Source of the DNA: Aliiroseovarius marinus
GTDB taxonomy: Bacteria > Pseudomonadota > Alphaproteobacteria > Rhodobacterales > Rhodobacteraceae
Length of the DNA stretch: 64,000 nt
NCBI RefSeq assembly: GCF_004360145.1
Contig: NZ_ML178712.1
Coordinates: 476,179-540,178, forward strand
Direction of reading: 5' to 3'
In this document: one piece after another, positions 17,691-25,889 of the stretch
Layout of the letters: every line of letters begins with the position of its first letter
Numbering within the stretch: the first letter of the stretch is position 1
The notes under the pieces: model-generated
The model's input: the letters and a program-made list of their open reading frames with translations, nothing else
What the model was told of the DNA's origin: nothing
Databases searched by the model: none
Made by a program: the position numbers and the translations under genes

Positions 17691-18185
17691 TTAGGGATTG
17701 ATGTCGATGACCGTTCCGTTCCGCACCATCGCATAAATCTGGCGCATCTCGCGGTTCTTGACCGAGATACAGCCCGCCGTCCAATCCGGTCCTTTCGGAT
17801 CCTTGGGGCGCGGTCCACCGTGGATAAAGATCTCGCCACCGGGGCGTTTCCCCTGCGCACGCGCATATTCCACGTCTTTGCGATTGGGATAGGAAATGCC
17901 GATCGACAGATAGAACGCGCTGTTGGGATTGCGGCGGTCGATCACATAGCGCCCCTCGGGCGTCTTACCATCGCCTTCGAACTGCTTGTGCCCTTCAGGG
18001 GCAAAGCCCAATTCGATGTTATAGCTTTTCAGAACTTCGGTGCCGTGCAGAAGATACATCTTCCGGGCACCCTTGTTCACAACGATCCGCGTCACTTCGG
18101 GCCCGTCATAGGTGATGATCTTGTCTCCGCAGGACGCGGTAAAAAGAAGGGCAAGCATTGCTGCAATTGCGACGACGGTTCTCAT
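17691..18185 (-). CDS. L,D-transpeptidase family lipoprotein (ErfK/YafK-like)
   Basis: A 164-aa YkuD-family protein with a lipobox (FTASC, Cys19). The catalytic segment reads FIHGG then DWTAGCISVKN, so Cys is kept and Ala replaces the usual His of HGC, as in a known subgroup of ErfK/YafK-like enzymes. It probably acts on peptidoglycan cross-links or the Lpp-peptidoglycan bond type; the direction of catalysis cannot be told. It lies 34 bp downstream of the methyltransferase gene on the same strand, so it may be the last gene of the hslO operon. It ends at a terminator. Confidence 0.85.
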   Translation of the reverse strand: MRTVVAIAAMLALLFTASCGDKIITYDGPEVTRIVVNKGARKMYLLHGTEVLKSYNIELGFAPEGHKQFEGDGKTPEGRYVIDRRNPNSAFYLSIGISYPNRKDVEYARAQGKRPGGEIFIHGGPRPKDPKGPDWTAGCISVKNREMRQIYAMVRNGTVIDINP

Positions 18186-18219
18186 GGGTCACCCGTACTT
18201 CTTGTGTGGCAGATCCGGC

Positions 18220-19443
18220 TTATCCGCGCCGGAAACTGGCCACCTGCTCGGTATGTGTGGACCATCGGAACTGATCCACGACTTGTATCCAATCCATTTC
18301 GAACCCTGCATCAAGCAAAATCTTGGCATCTCGCGCAAAACTGATCGCGTTGCACGACACCATTGCCACAACTGACAGGTCCGACGCGGCAATCTGTTCG
18401 ATCTGCGCCTCGGCTCCGGCGCGCGGTGGATCGATGACGGCAGCATCAAACCGGGTCAGATCCTCGGCATAAAGCGGATTTCGGAACAAATCGCGTGTTT
18501 CAGTGGTCACTTTGTGTAGGCCTTTGGCGTGACGCCAGCCCGCATCCAGCGCTTTCAACATGCTGCCCTCGCCCTCGACCGCGTGGACCACGGCGTTTTC
18601 CGCCAAGGGCAGCGCGAAGGTGCCGCAGCCAGCAAACAGGTCCACAATGTGATCCGCGTCGCCAATCGCCTCGCGCACGGCAGCCAAAAGGGCAGCTTCG
18701 CCTTCGCGGGTGGCTTGCAGAAACGCGCCGGGCGGGGGCGTCACGGCGGCAGACCCAAAACTTTGCGTCGGCGGGGTTTCCATCGCGATCACCTCACCGT
18801 CCCACGACAGGCGGGCGAAACCAAAGCGGTGCACGGCCTGCCCCAACTGGGACTCAAGCGCCCGGTCCAGCGGCTTGCCGCCCGTCACCGACACATCCAG
18901 CCCCACGTTTGAGACCGTCGCGTTAATCGACAGCTCGCCCTTGCGCGAGCCACCAATCACAGTCAGCTCGCCCAGTGCGGGCAAGGCTTGCAGGATCTCG
19001 GGGTGGATCAGATGACAGTCCGAAATCTCGGTAATTGTGCCAGACCGACGGCCATGAAAGCCAACAATCGGCGCCTTCTTGCCCCGTTTCGCAGACAGCA
19101 CAGCCCGTCGTCTTGAGCGCGTGGGCGAGGTATGGATGGGCCTGAAATCAGTCTCTATTCCGTGGGAACTTAGCGCTGTTCGGACAATATCGGTCTTCCA
19201 TCCCGCCACGAACTCATCCGAGGCATGCATCAACGAACAACCCCCGCAGGCGTTGTAATGCGGGCAAGCGGGTTTGACCCGATCGGACGAGGGCGTGATG
19301 ATCTTCGGCGTCTCGATCCTGTCGCCCACAACGTCACCGCGCACGACCTCTCCCGGCAAGGTGCGGGCGGCAAAGATAGGTCCGTCGGCAATCCCATCGC
19401 CCAGATGACCCAGACGGGTGATGGTGTGAGTCACGTCACTCAT
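18220..19443 (-). CDS. TrmA/RlmC/RlmD-family (uracil-5) RNA methyltransferase
   Basis: SAM-dependent 5-methyluridine methyltransferase acting on rRNA or tRNA (407 aa). The N-terminal region carries a 4Fe-4S motif C-x5-C-x2-C (CPHYNACGGC) with the fourth Cys in ISDCHLIHP. The SAM loop is DLFAGCGTFALPLA, DPPRAG follows, and the catalytic nucleophile is in MVSCNAISFARD. A general-base Glu lies near the end in STHTEQVASF. The exact uridine modified cannot be assigned. The start overlaps the cca stop by 4 bp. Confidence 0.9.
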   Translation of the reverse strand: MSDVTHTITRLGHLGDGIADGPIFAARTLPGEVVRGDVVGDRIETPKIITPSSDRVKPACPHYNACGGCSLMHASDEFVAGWKTDIVRTALSSHGIETDFRPIHTSPTRSRRRAVLSAKRGKKAPIVGFHGRRSGTITEISDCHLIHPEILQALPALGELTVIGGSRKGELSINATVSNVGLDVSVTGGKPLDRALESQLGQAVHRFGFARLSWDGEVIAMETPPTQSFGSAAVTPPPGAFLQATREGEAALLAAVREAIGDADHIVDLFAGCGTFALPLAENAVVHAVEGEGSMLKALDAGWRHAKGLHKVTTETRDLFRNPLYAEDLTRFDAAVIDPPRAGAEAQIEQIAASDLSVVAMVSCNAISFARDAKILLDAGFEMDWIQVVDQFRWSTHTEQVASFRRG

Positions 19444-20585
19444 CTCAACAACTCCTCGCGCGTCAGGGTAAAACCCGATGCGATCCAGCGGGTTTCAAGA
19501 GCGCGCAGCTTCTCGCCCAGCGCGGGCCCGGAAAGATCGGGCATCAGGTCGACAGGCTTGATGGGAAATTTCGCCGCAGCTCCGGCGTCGATCTGGGCGT
19601 CCAGCCCGTCGGGCAGCGGCGCCTCAAACATCACAGCACGCAGAAGCGCAATGCTGCGCGCTTGATCAGGGCCCAATCGGAAGGCCAACTCGCCAACCGA
19701 AGCGGATGACCCCATCCCATCGCGCAATTCGTCTAGCTGCTTTGCTTGCTTCTTTGACAGGCGGAATGCCTTCGCGACGCCCTGCCCACCCAACAGCGCC
19801 AGACGGCGCAGCGGGTCTGTGGTCAAATCGGCCTCAAGATACACCAGAACCGCCAGTTTCGAGGCATCCGCACCGGGCAAGATCCGCGCCAAAACGCCAG
19901 ACTGCGCCATCGCCGCCATCGCGGGCGCAGGGTCGGGCGCGGACAGAATCTTCAGCATCTCCAACCCGACACGTTCCTTCGAAAGTGTCTCTAACCCTGC
20001 CAAATTCGCCGCACATGCCGCCAATCCGTCTGGATCAATACCCGCCGCTTCATCACCATACCACGCGTGAAACCGGAAGAAGCGGAGCGTACGCAGGTAA
20101 TCCTCGCGGATCCGTTCGCCCGCATCGTCAATGAACCGCACTCGGCGCGCGTTCAGGTCGGGAAGCCCGCCCAGCGGGTCCAAAACCTGCCCGGCTGGAT
20201 CGGCATAGAGCGCGTTCATCGTGAAATCGCGGCGATGTGCGTCATCCTCGACCCGATCCGAGAACGCCACGACCGCACGACGCCCATCCGTGTGGACGTC
20301 TTTGCGATAGGTCGTGATCTCATACGGTTCATGGTCGATAACAATCGTCACCGTGCCGTGGTCAATCCCGGTGGGCAGCGCGCGCAGGCCAGCCGCCTCG
20401 GCCAGCTCCATCACGCGGGCGGGAAGCGCATCCGTGCACATATCCAGATCGGAAATCCCGACCCCCAAAAGGTCATTGCGCACGCACCCGCCGACGAAAT
20501 AGGCCTGATACCCGGCGTCGGACAGCAAGGCGCAGACTCGCTGCGCGCCGGGGTCGTTGATCCAGTCGCCCTGAATACGCGTCAT
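19440..20585 (-). CDS. cca: CCA tRNA nucleotidyltransferase / poly(A) polymerase family
   Basis: Class II nucleotidyltransferase that adds or repairs the CCA end of tRNA (381 aa). The N-terminal catalytic domain shows GGCVRNDLLGVGISDLDMCTDA, with the metal-binding Asp-x-Asp, then RRDFTMNAL and the RIREDYLRTLRFFRFHA signature. The open frame extends to 20690, but the ATG at 20585 overlaps the Nudix stop by 4 bp and starts the conserved part. The stop overlaps the RNA methyltransferase start (ATGA). Residue Leu198 falls in the rare-codon 12-mer. Confidence 0.93.
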   Translation of the reverse strand: MTRIQGDWINDPGAQRVCALLSDAGYQAYFVGGCVRNDLLGVGISDLDMCTDALPARVMELAEAAGLRALPTGIDHGTVTIVIDHEPYEITTYRKDVHTDGRRAVVAFSDRVEDDAHRRDFTMNALYADPAGQVLDPLGGLPDLNARRVRFIDDAGERIREDYLRTLRFFRFHAWYGDEAAGIDPDGLAACAANLAGLETLSKERVGLEMLKILSAPDPAPAMAAMAQSGVLARILPGADASKLAVLVYLEADLTTDPLRRLALLGGQGVAKAFRLSKKQAKQLDELRDGMGSSASVGELAFRLGPDQARSIALLRAVMFEAPLPDGLDAQIDAGAAAKFPIKPVDLMPDLSGPALGEKLRALETRWIASGFTLTREELLR

Positions 20586-21187
20586 TGCGCCAGCCTTTCG
20601 GCCAATGCGCGCAACATCCGCGCGGTGGCGCCCCAGATGTAATAAGGGCCAAGCGGCACGGTTTCGTACCAGCGCATTTGACCCTGCCAATACCGTCCTT
20701 GTCTGCTGAACTTGGCCAGGTCCGCGACGTGGTCGAAAGGCACACGGAAGGCTTCCTCGACCTCGCCGGGTTCGACGATTGGGGTGAACTCGGTGGTGAC
20801 CAAGCCCAAGACCGGGGTCACGGTGAAACCGGTGACGGTTTCGTGTTCAGGAAGCTCGCCCAGAACCTCGACTTTCGTGGGGTGCAGGCCGATTTCCTCG
20901 TGCGCCTCGCGCAGGGCGGTGGCACGAATATCAGTGTCTATTTCGTCCCGTTTGCCGCCCGGAAAGGCAATCTGCCCCGGGTGATGTTTCAAGGCCGAGG
21001 ACCGTTTGGTCAGCACCAATTCCAGCCCGGTTCGGGTTTCGACAAAGGGCATCAACACGCCCGCCGGGCGCAGTTTTCGCCCGGCCAAAGGCTTCACGCC
21101 GGGCGACAGATCAAAATCCGAGCTACCCGTCCCCGGCAGGGACAGGGCCGCCCGAAGGCGCGCGATTTGATCAGGCGCTGTCACCAT
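20582..21187 (-). CDS. Nudix hydrolase, CoA pyrophosphatase-like (NudL/YeaB type)
   Basis: Nudix enzyme of about 201 aa with box GGKRDEIDTDIRATALREAHEEIGL; the catalytic REAHEEIG is complete. The preceding ALKHHPGQIAFPGG is typical of the CoA diphosphatase subgroup, which cleaves CoA to phosphopantetheine and 3',5'-ADP. The start is probably ATG 21187, inside the hslO 3' end (17-bp overlap); the frame opens at 21241. It overlaps cca by 4 bp. Substrate assigned by similarity only. Confidence 0.85.
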   Translation of the reverse strand: MVTAPDQIARLRAALSLPGTGSSDFDLSPGVKPLAGRKLRPAGVLMPFVETRTGLELVLTKRSSALKHHPGQIAFPGGKRDEIDTDIRATALREAHEEIGLHPTKVEVLGELPEHETVTGFTVTPVLGLVTTEFTPIVEPGEVEEAFRVPFDHVADLAKFSRQGRYWQGQMRWYETVPLGPYYIWGATARMLRALAERLAQ

Positions 21188-22172
21188 CCACGCCCTTCGC
21201 ATCCTTGCCCACGGTGGCCGGATCCAGATCGTAATGCGCACCGCAGAACTGGCAATCCGCGGTCACACGACCGTCTTCATTGGTCATGTGACCGATGTCA
21301 CGTTCCGAATAGATCGACAGGCTGTCGCGCACGCGCTGTTCAGAGCAGGGGCAGCCAAAGGTCACCGGCTGCGGATCATAAACGCGCGGGGCTTCTTCGT
21401 GGAACAGGCGGACCAGCAGCTCGGTCGGTTGAACCGAGGGGCCAACGAGTTCGAGCTCTTCCACGGAATCCAACAGGATGTTGGCGCGGCTCCAATTTTC
21501 GCTGTCTTCATCCGTCAGCAAATCAGCGGGCGCCAGTAGCCCACCTTCGCCCGAGCCACCTTCGCCCGTCACATGCGGCGAGGATTTCGGCATGTGTTGA
21601 AGCATCACGCCGCCCGCACGCCAGCCTTCCTGACCGCCGGCCCAGACCGATTTGCCAAAGGTCAGGTGGAAGCGGGTCGGCAACTGCTCGGACTGCGCAA
21701 AATAGGACTGCGCGCAGTCGGACAACGAATTCCCCGCCAGCGGCGTCATGCCCTTATAGGGCTGCTGGCCTTCCTTTTGCTGGATCAGGATCGCGAAAAT
21801 GCCCTTGCCGATCTGCGGAAAGCTGGGTCCGGTGGGGTCCAGACGCTCTTCGTCATAGCTGGCATAGGCGCGGATTTCGGCGGGCTCGCCTGCCACTTTC
21901 GGCGCGTAGTAATCGGTGGCAATCAGGCGTGCGGGGCCATCGCCGCGGATTTGTAGCGACAGTTTCCAGCTTTGCTTGATCGTCTGCCCGATCATCGCGG
22001 TCAGCATGGCGGCTTCGGCCACCAGCGCTTCGATCGCGGGGGGATAGTTGTGTTGGGACAGGATCGTGTCCAGCGCTCCGTCTAGGCGCAGAAGGCGGCC
22101 ACGGATGTCGCTGTTGTCCAGTTGGAATGGCAGAATGGTGTCATCCCAGGCGATTTGAGATCCAAGGGTCAT
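21171..22172 (-). CDS. hslO: Redox-regulated chaperone Hsp33
   Basis: Holdase chaperone activated when oxidation releases zinc from its C-terminal cysteines (333 aa). The switch is visible as GCPC, then 30 residues, then CQFC, matching CxC-x27-32-CxxC. The N-terminal chaperone body is typical (AMIGQTIKQSWKLSLQI). It heads an overlapping minus-strand run hslO-Nudix-cca-RNA methyltransferase. The 70-bp gap to the divergent Nudix gene must hold both promoters. Confidence 0.95.
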   Translation of the reverse strand: MTLGSQIAWDDTILPFQLDNSDIRGRLLRLDGALDTILSQHNYPPAIEALVAEAAMLTAMIGQTIKQSWKLSLQIRGDGPARLIATDYYAPKVAGEPAEIRAYASYDEERLDPTGPSFPQIGKGIFAILIQQKEGQQPYKGMTPLAGNSLSDCAQSYFAQSEQLPTRFHLTFGKSVWAGGQEGWRAGGVMLQHMPKSSPHVTGEGGSGEGGLLAPADLLTDEDSENWSRANILLDSVEELELVGPSVQPTELLVRLFHEEAPRVYDPQPVTFGCPCSEQRVRDSLSIYSERDIGHMTNEDGRVTADCQFCGAHYDLDPATVGKDAKGVDGDSA

Positions 22173-22242
22173 GGGGCTTTCCTAACGGCGTTCAGCTTGG
22201 CATACCGCGTCTATATGGTGGCAGCAACCGGATGGAAAAGGG

Positions 22243-22686
22243 ATGATCCGTAGATTTGGCGCTCCGAAGCAAAGAAATCAGGCCTACACTCCGCGTCCGG
22301 GGGCCTATGCGATCCTTGTACACGGGCAAGATCTGCTGCTGACCCATCAGGGTGGTGCGTTCGACGAATACCAGCTTCCGGGCGGCGGCATTGATGCTGG
22401 GGAAAGCCCGATTGCCGCCCTGCATCGTGAAGTGATGGAGGAAACCGGCTGGACCATCCGCAATCCGGTGCGGTTGGGCGCCTATCGTCGGTTCACCTTC
22501 ATGCCGGAATACGACCTGTGGGCCGAAAAGATCTGCCACATTTTTCTGGCAGTCCCCGTTCGGCAGATCGGTGCACCAATTGAACCGGACCATACCCCGA
22601 TCTGGAGTACCGCCCCCATCGCCGCAAAGATCCTGCACAGCGCGGGCGACCGGCATTTCGTCCAGACCTATGTCGGGGACTTGTAA
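22243..22686 (+). CDS. Nudix hydrolase, substrate unknown
   Basis: A small Nudix protein (147 aa) with a complete box: GGGIDAGESPIAALHREVMEETGW at about residues 46-69. It lacks other domains; it may cleave (deoxy)nucleoside triphosphates or similar diphosphate compounds, but no subgroup motif fixes this. Divergent from hslO, and its last 19 bp overlap the convergent PP2C phosphatase gene. Confidence 0.85.
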   Translation: MIRRFGAPKQRNQAYTPRPGAYAILVHGQDLLLTHQGGAFDEYQLPGGGIDAGESPIAALHREVMEETGWTIRNPVRLGAYRRFTFMPEYDLWAEKICHIFLAVPVRQIGAPIEPDHTPIWSTAPIAAKILHSAGDRHFVQTYVGDL

Positions 22687-23963
22687 GTCACCATCACACA
22701 GGACAGATCATCGCCGAATTCTTCCCCGCCGGTATAGCGATCCAGATCCCAGACCATCGCGTCAAACAGCATCTCGTTTGTCAGGCCGCTGTTTTGCTCG
22801 AGGATCTCGCCAAACCCTTGTTCTTCAATCTGTTCTTTCTGTGTGTTTTCGCATTCCGTGAAGCCGTCTGAATAAAAGATCAGCCGCTCTCCGGGATACA
22901 AATTCAGGGTTTGGCGTTCGAACTCTGCCGCCGAAATTAGGCCGATCGGCATTCCGCCATCCCCGATGAATTGCGCCCGGCCGGATCGGTTCAGGATCAC
23001 AGCATTTGGGTGCCCGCATTGGGTAAACTCCACGTGGCCCGTGGACATGTTCAGATAGCCAAACAACATGGTAAAATAGTGCTCGGACAGCATGTCCTTG
23101 GTCAGAAGCGTGTTCAGCTGGGCCGCGACCATTTCCGGAGGTTGGCGGCGGTGGTCGCCATCTTCACGCTCGATCAAGGCAATGTTGTGCGTGGGCGACC
23201 CTTCGGACAGGTAGGACGCAAGCCGCGCAGTCAACAGCGCCGAGGCGATCCCATGCCCGGACACATCAATGGAATAGAACGCGATGTGGTCTTTTCCGGC
23301 GTCAAAGAACCCCACCAGATCGCCGCCCACATGGCCGCAGGGCTTCAACAGCACGGACACTTCCGCCCGGCCCCAGTCGCGGAACGATTCCCGCACCAAG
23401 GACTGCTGCATCTTCCGCGCCTCGACCAAGTCACGATCCAGCGAATCATAGAGCGTTTTCAGCTCTGCCAGCGCCGAGGACACCAGCCGGTTGGTTTCCT
23501 GAAGCTCCCGCTCCATCGACAGAATGCGCCCACCCGCCGCGATCCGCGCACGCAGTTCATCCGGATTGAAGGGTTTGGCCAGGAAATCGTCCGCCCCCAC
23601 ATCCAAACCGCGCGCCACCGCGTCTTTGTCGGATTTCGACGTCAGCAGGATGAAATAGACATAGCCCTTCGCATTGTACGCCCGAATAGCCTTACACAGC
23701 TCCAGCCCGTCCATACCGGGCATCATCCAGTCGCTCAGAACCAGATCGAAATCATGCGCCGAGAATAACTTGATCGCCTCCAGCCCCGACCCGGCCTCGG
23801 TCACCTGATAGCCTTGTTTTGCCAGTGATCGCGACATCAGGCTGCGTTGGGCGCGGCTGTCGTCAACGACCAGGATGCGCTGAATCGAATCAGGCCGCAC
23901 CGCGTTGTTTTGCGCGGTATTTGTGCGGATTGCCTCAGTGTTATGTGGTTTTGCTACGCCCAA
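22668..23963 (-). CDS. Receiver-PP2C (RsbU-type) serine phosphatase, RbaY-like
   Basis: A 431-aa response regulator. The receiver at about 28-145 has phosphoacceptor Asp78 (LSDWMMPGMDG) and Lys in AKPFNPDE. A coiled-coil linker at about 150-195 leads to a C-terminal PP2C/SpoIIE phosphatase with GGDLVGFF, DVSGHGIASALL, SDGFTECEN and GDDLSCVM. Such proteins dephosphorylate an anti-sigma antagonist in a partner switch. R. capsulatus RbaY, which acts in the RbaVW pathway controlling gene transfer agent genes, has this architecture, so orthology is likely but inferred. The best start is TTG 23963 behind GGGG; a later GTG is at 23900. Divergent from an Hpt gene across a CtrA box. Confidence 0.85.
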   Translation of the reverse strand: MGVAKPHNTEAIRTNTAQNNAVRPDSIQRILVVDDSRAQRSLMSRSLAKQGYQVTEAGSGLEAIKLFSAHDFDLVLSDWMMPGMDGLELCKAIRAYNAKGYVYFILLTSKSDKDAVARGLDVGADDFLAKPFNPDELRARIAAGGRILSMERELQETNRLVSSALAELKTLYDSLDRDLVEARKMQQSLVRESFRDWGRAEVSVLLKPCGHVGGDLVGFFDAGKDHIAFYSIDVSGHGIASALLTARLASYLSEGSPTHNIALIEREDGDHRRQPPEMVAAQLNTLLTKDMLSEHYFTMLFGYLNMSTGHVEFTQCGHPNAVILNRSGRAQFIGDGGMPIGLISAAEFERQTLNLYPGERLIFYSDGFTECENTQKEQIEEQGFGEILEQNSGLTNEMLFDAMVWDLDRYTGGEEFGDDLSCVMVTYKSPT

Positions 23964-24021
23964 GATTGCCCCAAGAACTCTTCAAAATACGACTTTCCGG
24001 ATCATCTTTAGGGCGCTCGAT

Positions 24022-24036
24022 TTAACAGGTCTTTAA
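24022..24036. promoter_or_regulatory. Predicted CtrA-binding box (TTAA-N7-TTAA)
   Basis: TTAA at 24022-24025 and TTAA at 24033-24036 are separated by exactly 7 bp. A further half site, TTAA, lies at 24039-24042, and a TTAACC lies close to the Hpt gene. The box is in the 157-bp divergent gap between the receiver-PP2C gene and the Hpt gene, about 59 bp and 85 bp from their starts. CtrA binding is inferred from the consensus. Confidence 0.6.
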
Positions 24037-24120
24037 AGTTAAAATTCGACCTTATCTGTAATTATAACAGTATGTTAACCTGCATCGCGCATGATCACCG
24101 CGGACAGATAGGAGCCGCTC

Positions 24121-24435
24121 ATGATCGACTGGGGCCGCGTGAATGAACTGAAAGATGAAATCGGGGAAGAAGATTTCGGCGAGGTGGCCGAGATTTTCCT
24201 GGAAGAAGTGGATGAGGTCATTGCCCGTCTGAAATCCAGCCCAGACCCCGCGCAGTTCGAACAGGATATGCACTTTCTGAAGGGCTCGGCCCTGAATTTG
24301 GGGTTTCGGGATCTGTCTGTGATCTGCGGGCAGAATGAACAGGCCGCGGCAAACGGTCAGGCCCACCAGATCCAGCTCGACCCGGTTTTCACCACCTATG
24401 ATCAGTCCAAGGCCGAGTTTCTGGCGACGTGCTAG
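24121..24435 (+). CDS. Histidine phosphotransfer (Hpt) domain protein
   Basis: A single-domain phosphotransfer protein of 104 aa, all helical by look, with the Hpt signature around His51 (MHFLKGSALNLGF). It can carry phosphate between a hybrid kinase and a receiver. The obvious candidate receiver is the divergent receiver-PP2C protein. Preceded by TAGGAGCCGCTC, a good ribosome-binding site. Its last 4 bp overlap the convergent ilvA. It is not ChpT-like (too short, monodomain). Confidence 0.88.
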   Translation: MIDWGRVNELKDEIGEEDFGEVAEIFLEEVDEVIARLKSSPDPAQFEQDMHFLKGSALNLGFRDLSVICGQNEQAAANGQAHQIQLDPVFTTYDQSKAEFLATC

Positions 24436-25679
24436 ACCACGAACTCGGCGATGGTTTCATCATCCGTGATGTCCGAGAACGCAAAGCCGTGCTCTTCCAA
24501 CCGCTGCTCGAGCAGGTCGAAGTTTTCGGGCTTGCTGGTCTCGATCCCCAACAGGACGGATCCGAAATTGCGCGCACTTTTCTTCATGTACTCGAACCGG
24601 GCGATGTTGTCGTCCGGACCAAGGATCTGAAGGAAATCTTTCAGCGCACCGGGGCGTTGCGGCAGGCGCAGCAGGAAATATTTCTTCAACCCGGCAAAGC
24701 GCTGGGCGCGCTCTTTGACATCGGGCAGGCGCTCGAAGTCGAAATTTCCGCCGGACGTAACACAGACAACCGTCTTTCCCTCGATCTCGTCTTTCAGGTC
24801 TTTCAGCGCATCAATGGACAAGGCACCAGCGGGTTCCAGCACCACGCCTTCGACATTCAGCATGTCCAGTATCGTCAGGCAAATGCGGTCCTCGGGAACG
24901 TCGAGCACATGCCTCGGGTCGATATCCTTCAAAACGTCGAAGGTCAGATCACCGATCCGGGCGACGGCAGCGCCGTCAACGAAATTGTCCACCGCATGCA
25001 TGGTCACGGGCCCGCCCGCATCCAGTGCCGCTTTCAAACTGGCCCCACCCAAAGGCTCGACATAGCGCAAGGCGGTTTCCGGCGCGGTTTCGCGAAGATA
25101 TTTGGTGACACCCGAGGACAGCCCGCCACCGCCAACCGGCAGGATGACCAGATCCGGCGCACGGCCAAGCTGCGACACGATCTCGGCGGCGACGCTGGCC
25201 TGTCCTTCGATCACATCCGCATCGTCAAAGGGCGACAGAAAATGACCGCCCTCGGTGGCGCAATATTCCTGAGCAGCGGCCAAAGTGTCGTCGAAATAGT
25301 CCCCAACCAAGCGGATTTCGATGTTGTCGCCGCCGAAAATACGGGTCTTCTCGATCTTCTGCTGCGGCGTTGTGACAGGCATGAAGATCACACCGCGCAC
25401 GCCAAAATGGCGGCTGGTATAGGCCACGCCCTGTGCGTGGTTGCCTGCCGAGGCGCACACGAACAGATCGCGCGTCGGATCCGCGGCCAAGGCCTTGCCC
25501 ATCGCCGTCAGCGCACCCCGGATCTTGTAGCTGCGCACCGGGCTCAGGTCTTCACGCTTCAGCCAGATATCGGCCCCATACATCGCAGACAGATGGTCAT
25601 TGCGCTGCAAGGGCGTGGCGGGGAACAATGCGCGCATTTGCTGTTCGGCAACGCGGGCTCTTTTCAAAAAATCGCTCAT
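24432..25679 (-). CDS. ilvA: Threonine ammonia-lyase (threonine dehydratase), IlvA
   Basis: PLP enzyme converting threonine to 2-oxobutanoate and ammonia, the first step to isoleucine. The 415-aa product has the PLP lysine Lys52 in RSYKIRGA, the phosphate-binding glycine loop GGGGLSSG, and one C-terminal ACT-like regulatory domain (about 335-415), as in the short Bacillus-type enzyme, which implies allosteric control by a branched-chain amino acid. The start at ATG 25679 gives the conserved MSDFLKRA; ATG 25694 is possible. Convergent with the Hpt gene. Confidence 0.92.
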   Translation of the reverse strand: MSDFLKRARVAEQQMRALFPATPLQRNDHLSAMYGADIWLKREDLSPVRSYKIRGALTAMGKALAADPTRDLFVCASAGNHAQGVAYTSRHFGVRGVIFMPVTTPQQKIEKTRIFGGDNIEIRLVGDYFDDTLAAAQEYCATEGGHFLSPFDDADVIEGQASVAAEIVSQLGRAPDLVILPVGGGGLSSGVTKYLRETAPETALRYVEPLGGASLKAALDAGGPVTMHAVDNFVDGAAVARIGDLTFDVLKDIDPRHVLDVPEDRICLTILDMLNVEGVVLEPAGALSIDALKDLKDEIEGKTVVCVTSGGNFDFERLPDVKERAQRFAGLKKYFLLRLPQRPGALKDFLQILGPDDNIARFEYMKKSARNFGSVLLGIETSKPENFDLLEQRLEEHGFAFSDITDDETIAEFVV

Positions 25680-25889
25680 GCGTGATCTGTCCATCAAGAG
25701 GTGCCGCTTGGCAAGTCAAACCAAAGACTGAGCGCCCGGAAGTTGTGTCGATTTGGAAACAGTCGCCCATAACCCGATAATATTGTATGCATATTTGAAC
25801 AAAATTCTTGTCAGCGTTTTCTGACCGACTAGCGTTCGTCTTCTATTATAGCGAGGCCAACCCACTCTGAACTCACGGAGAGAGCGCAA

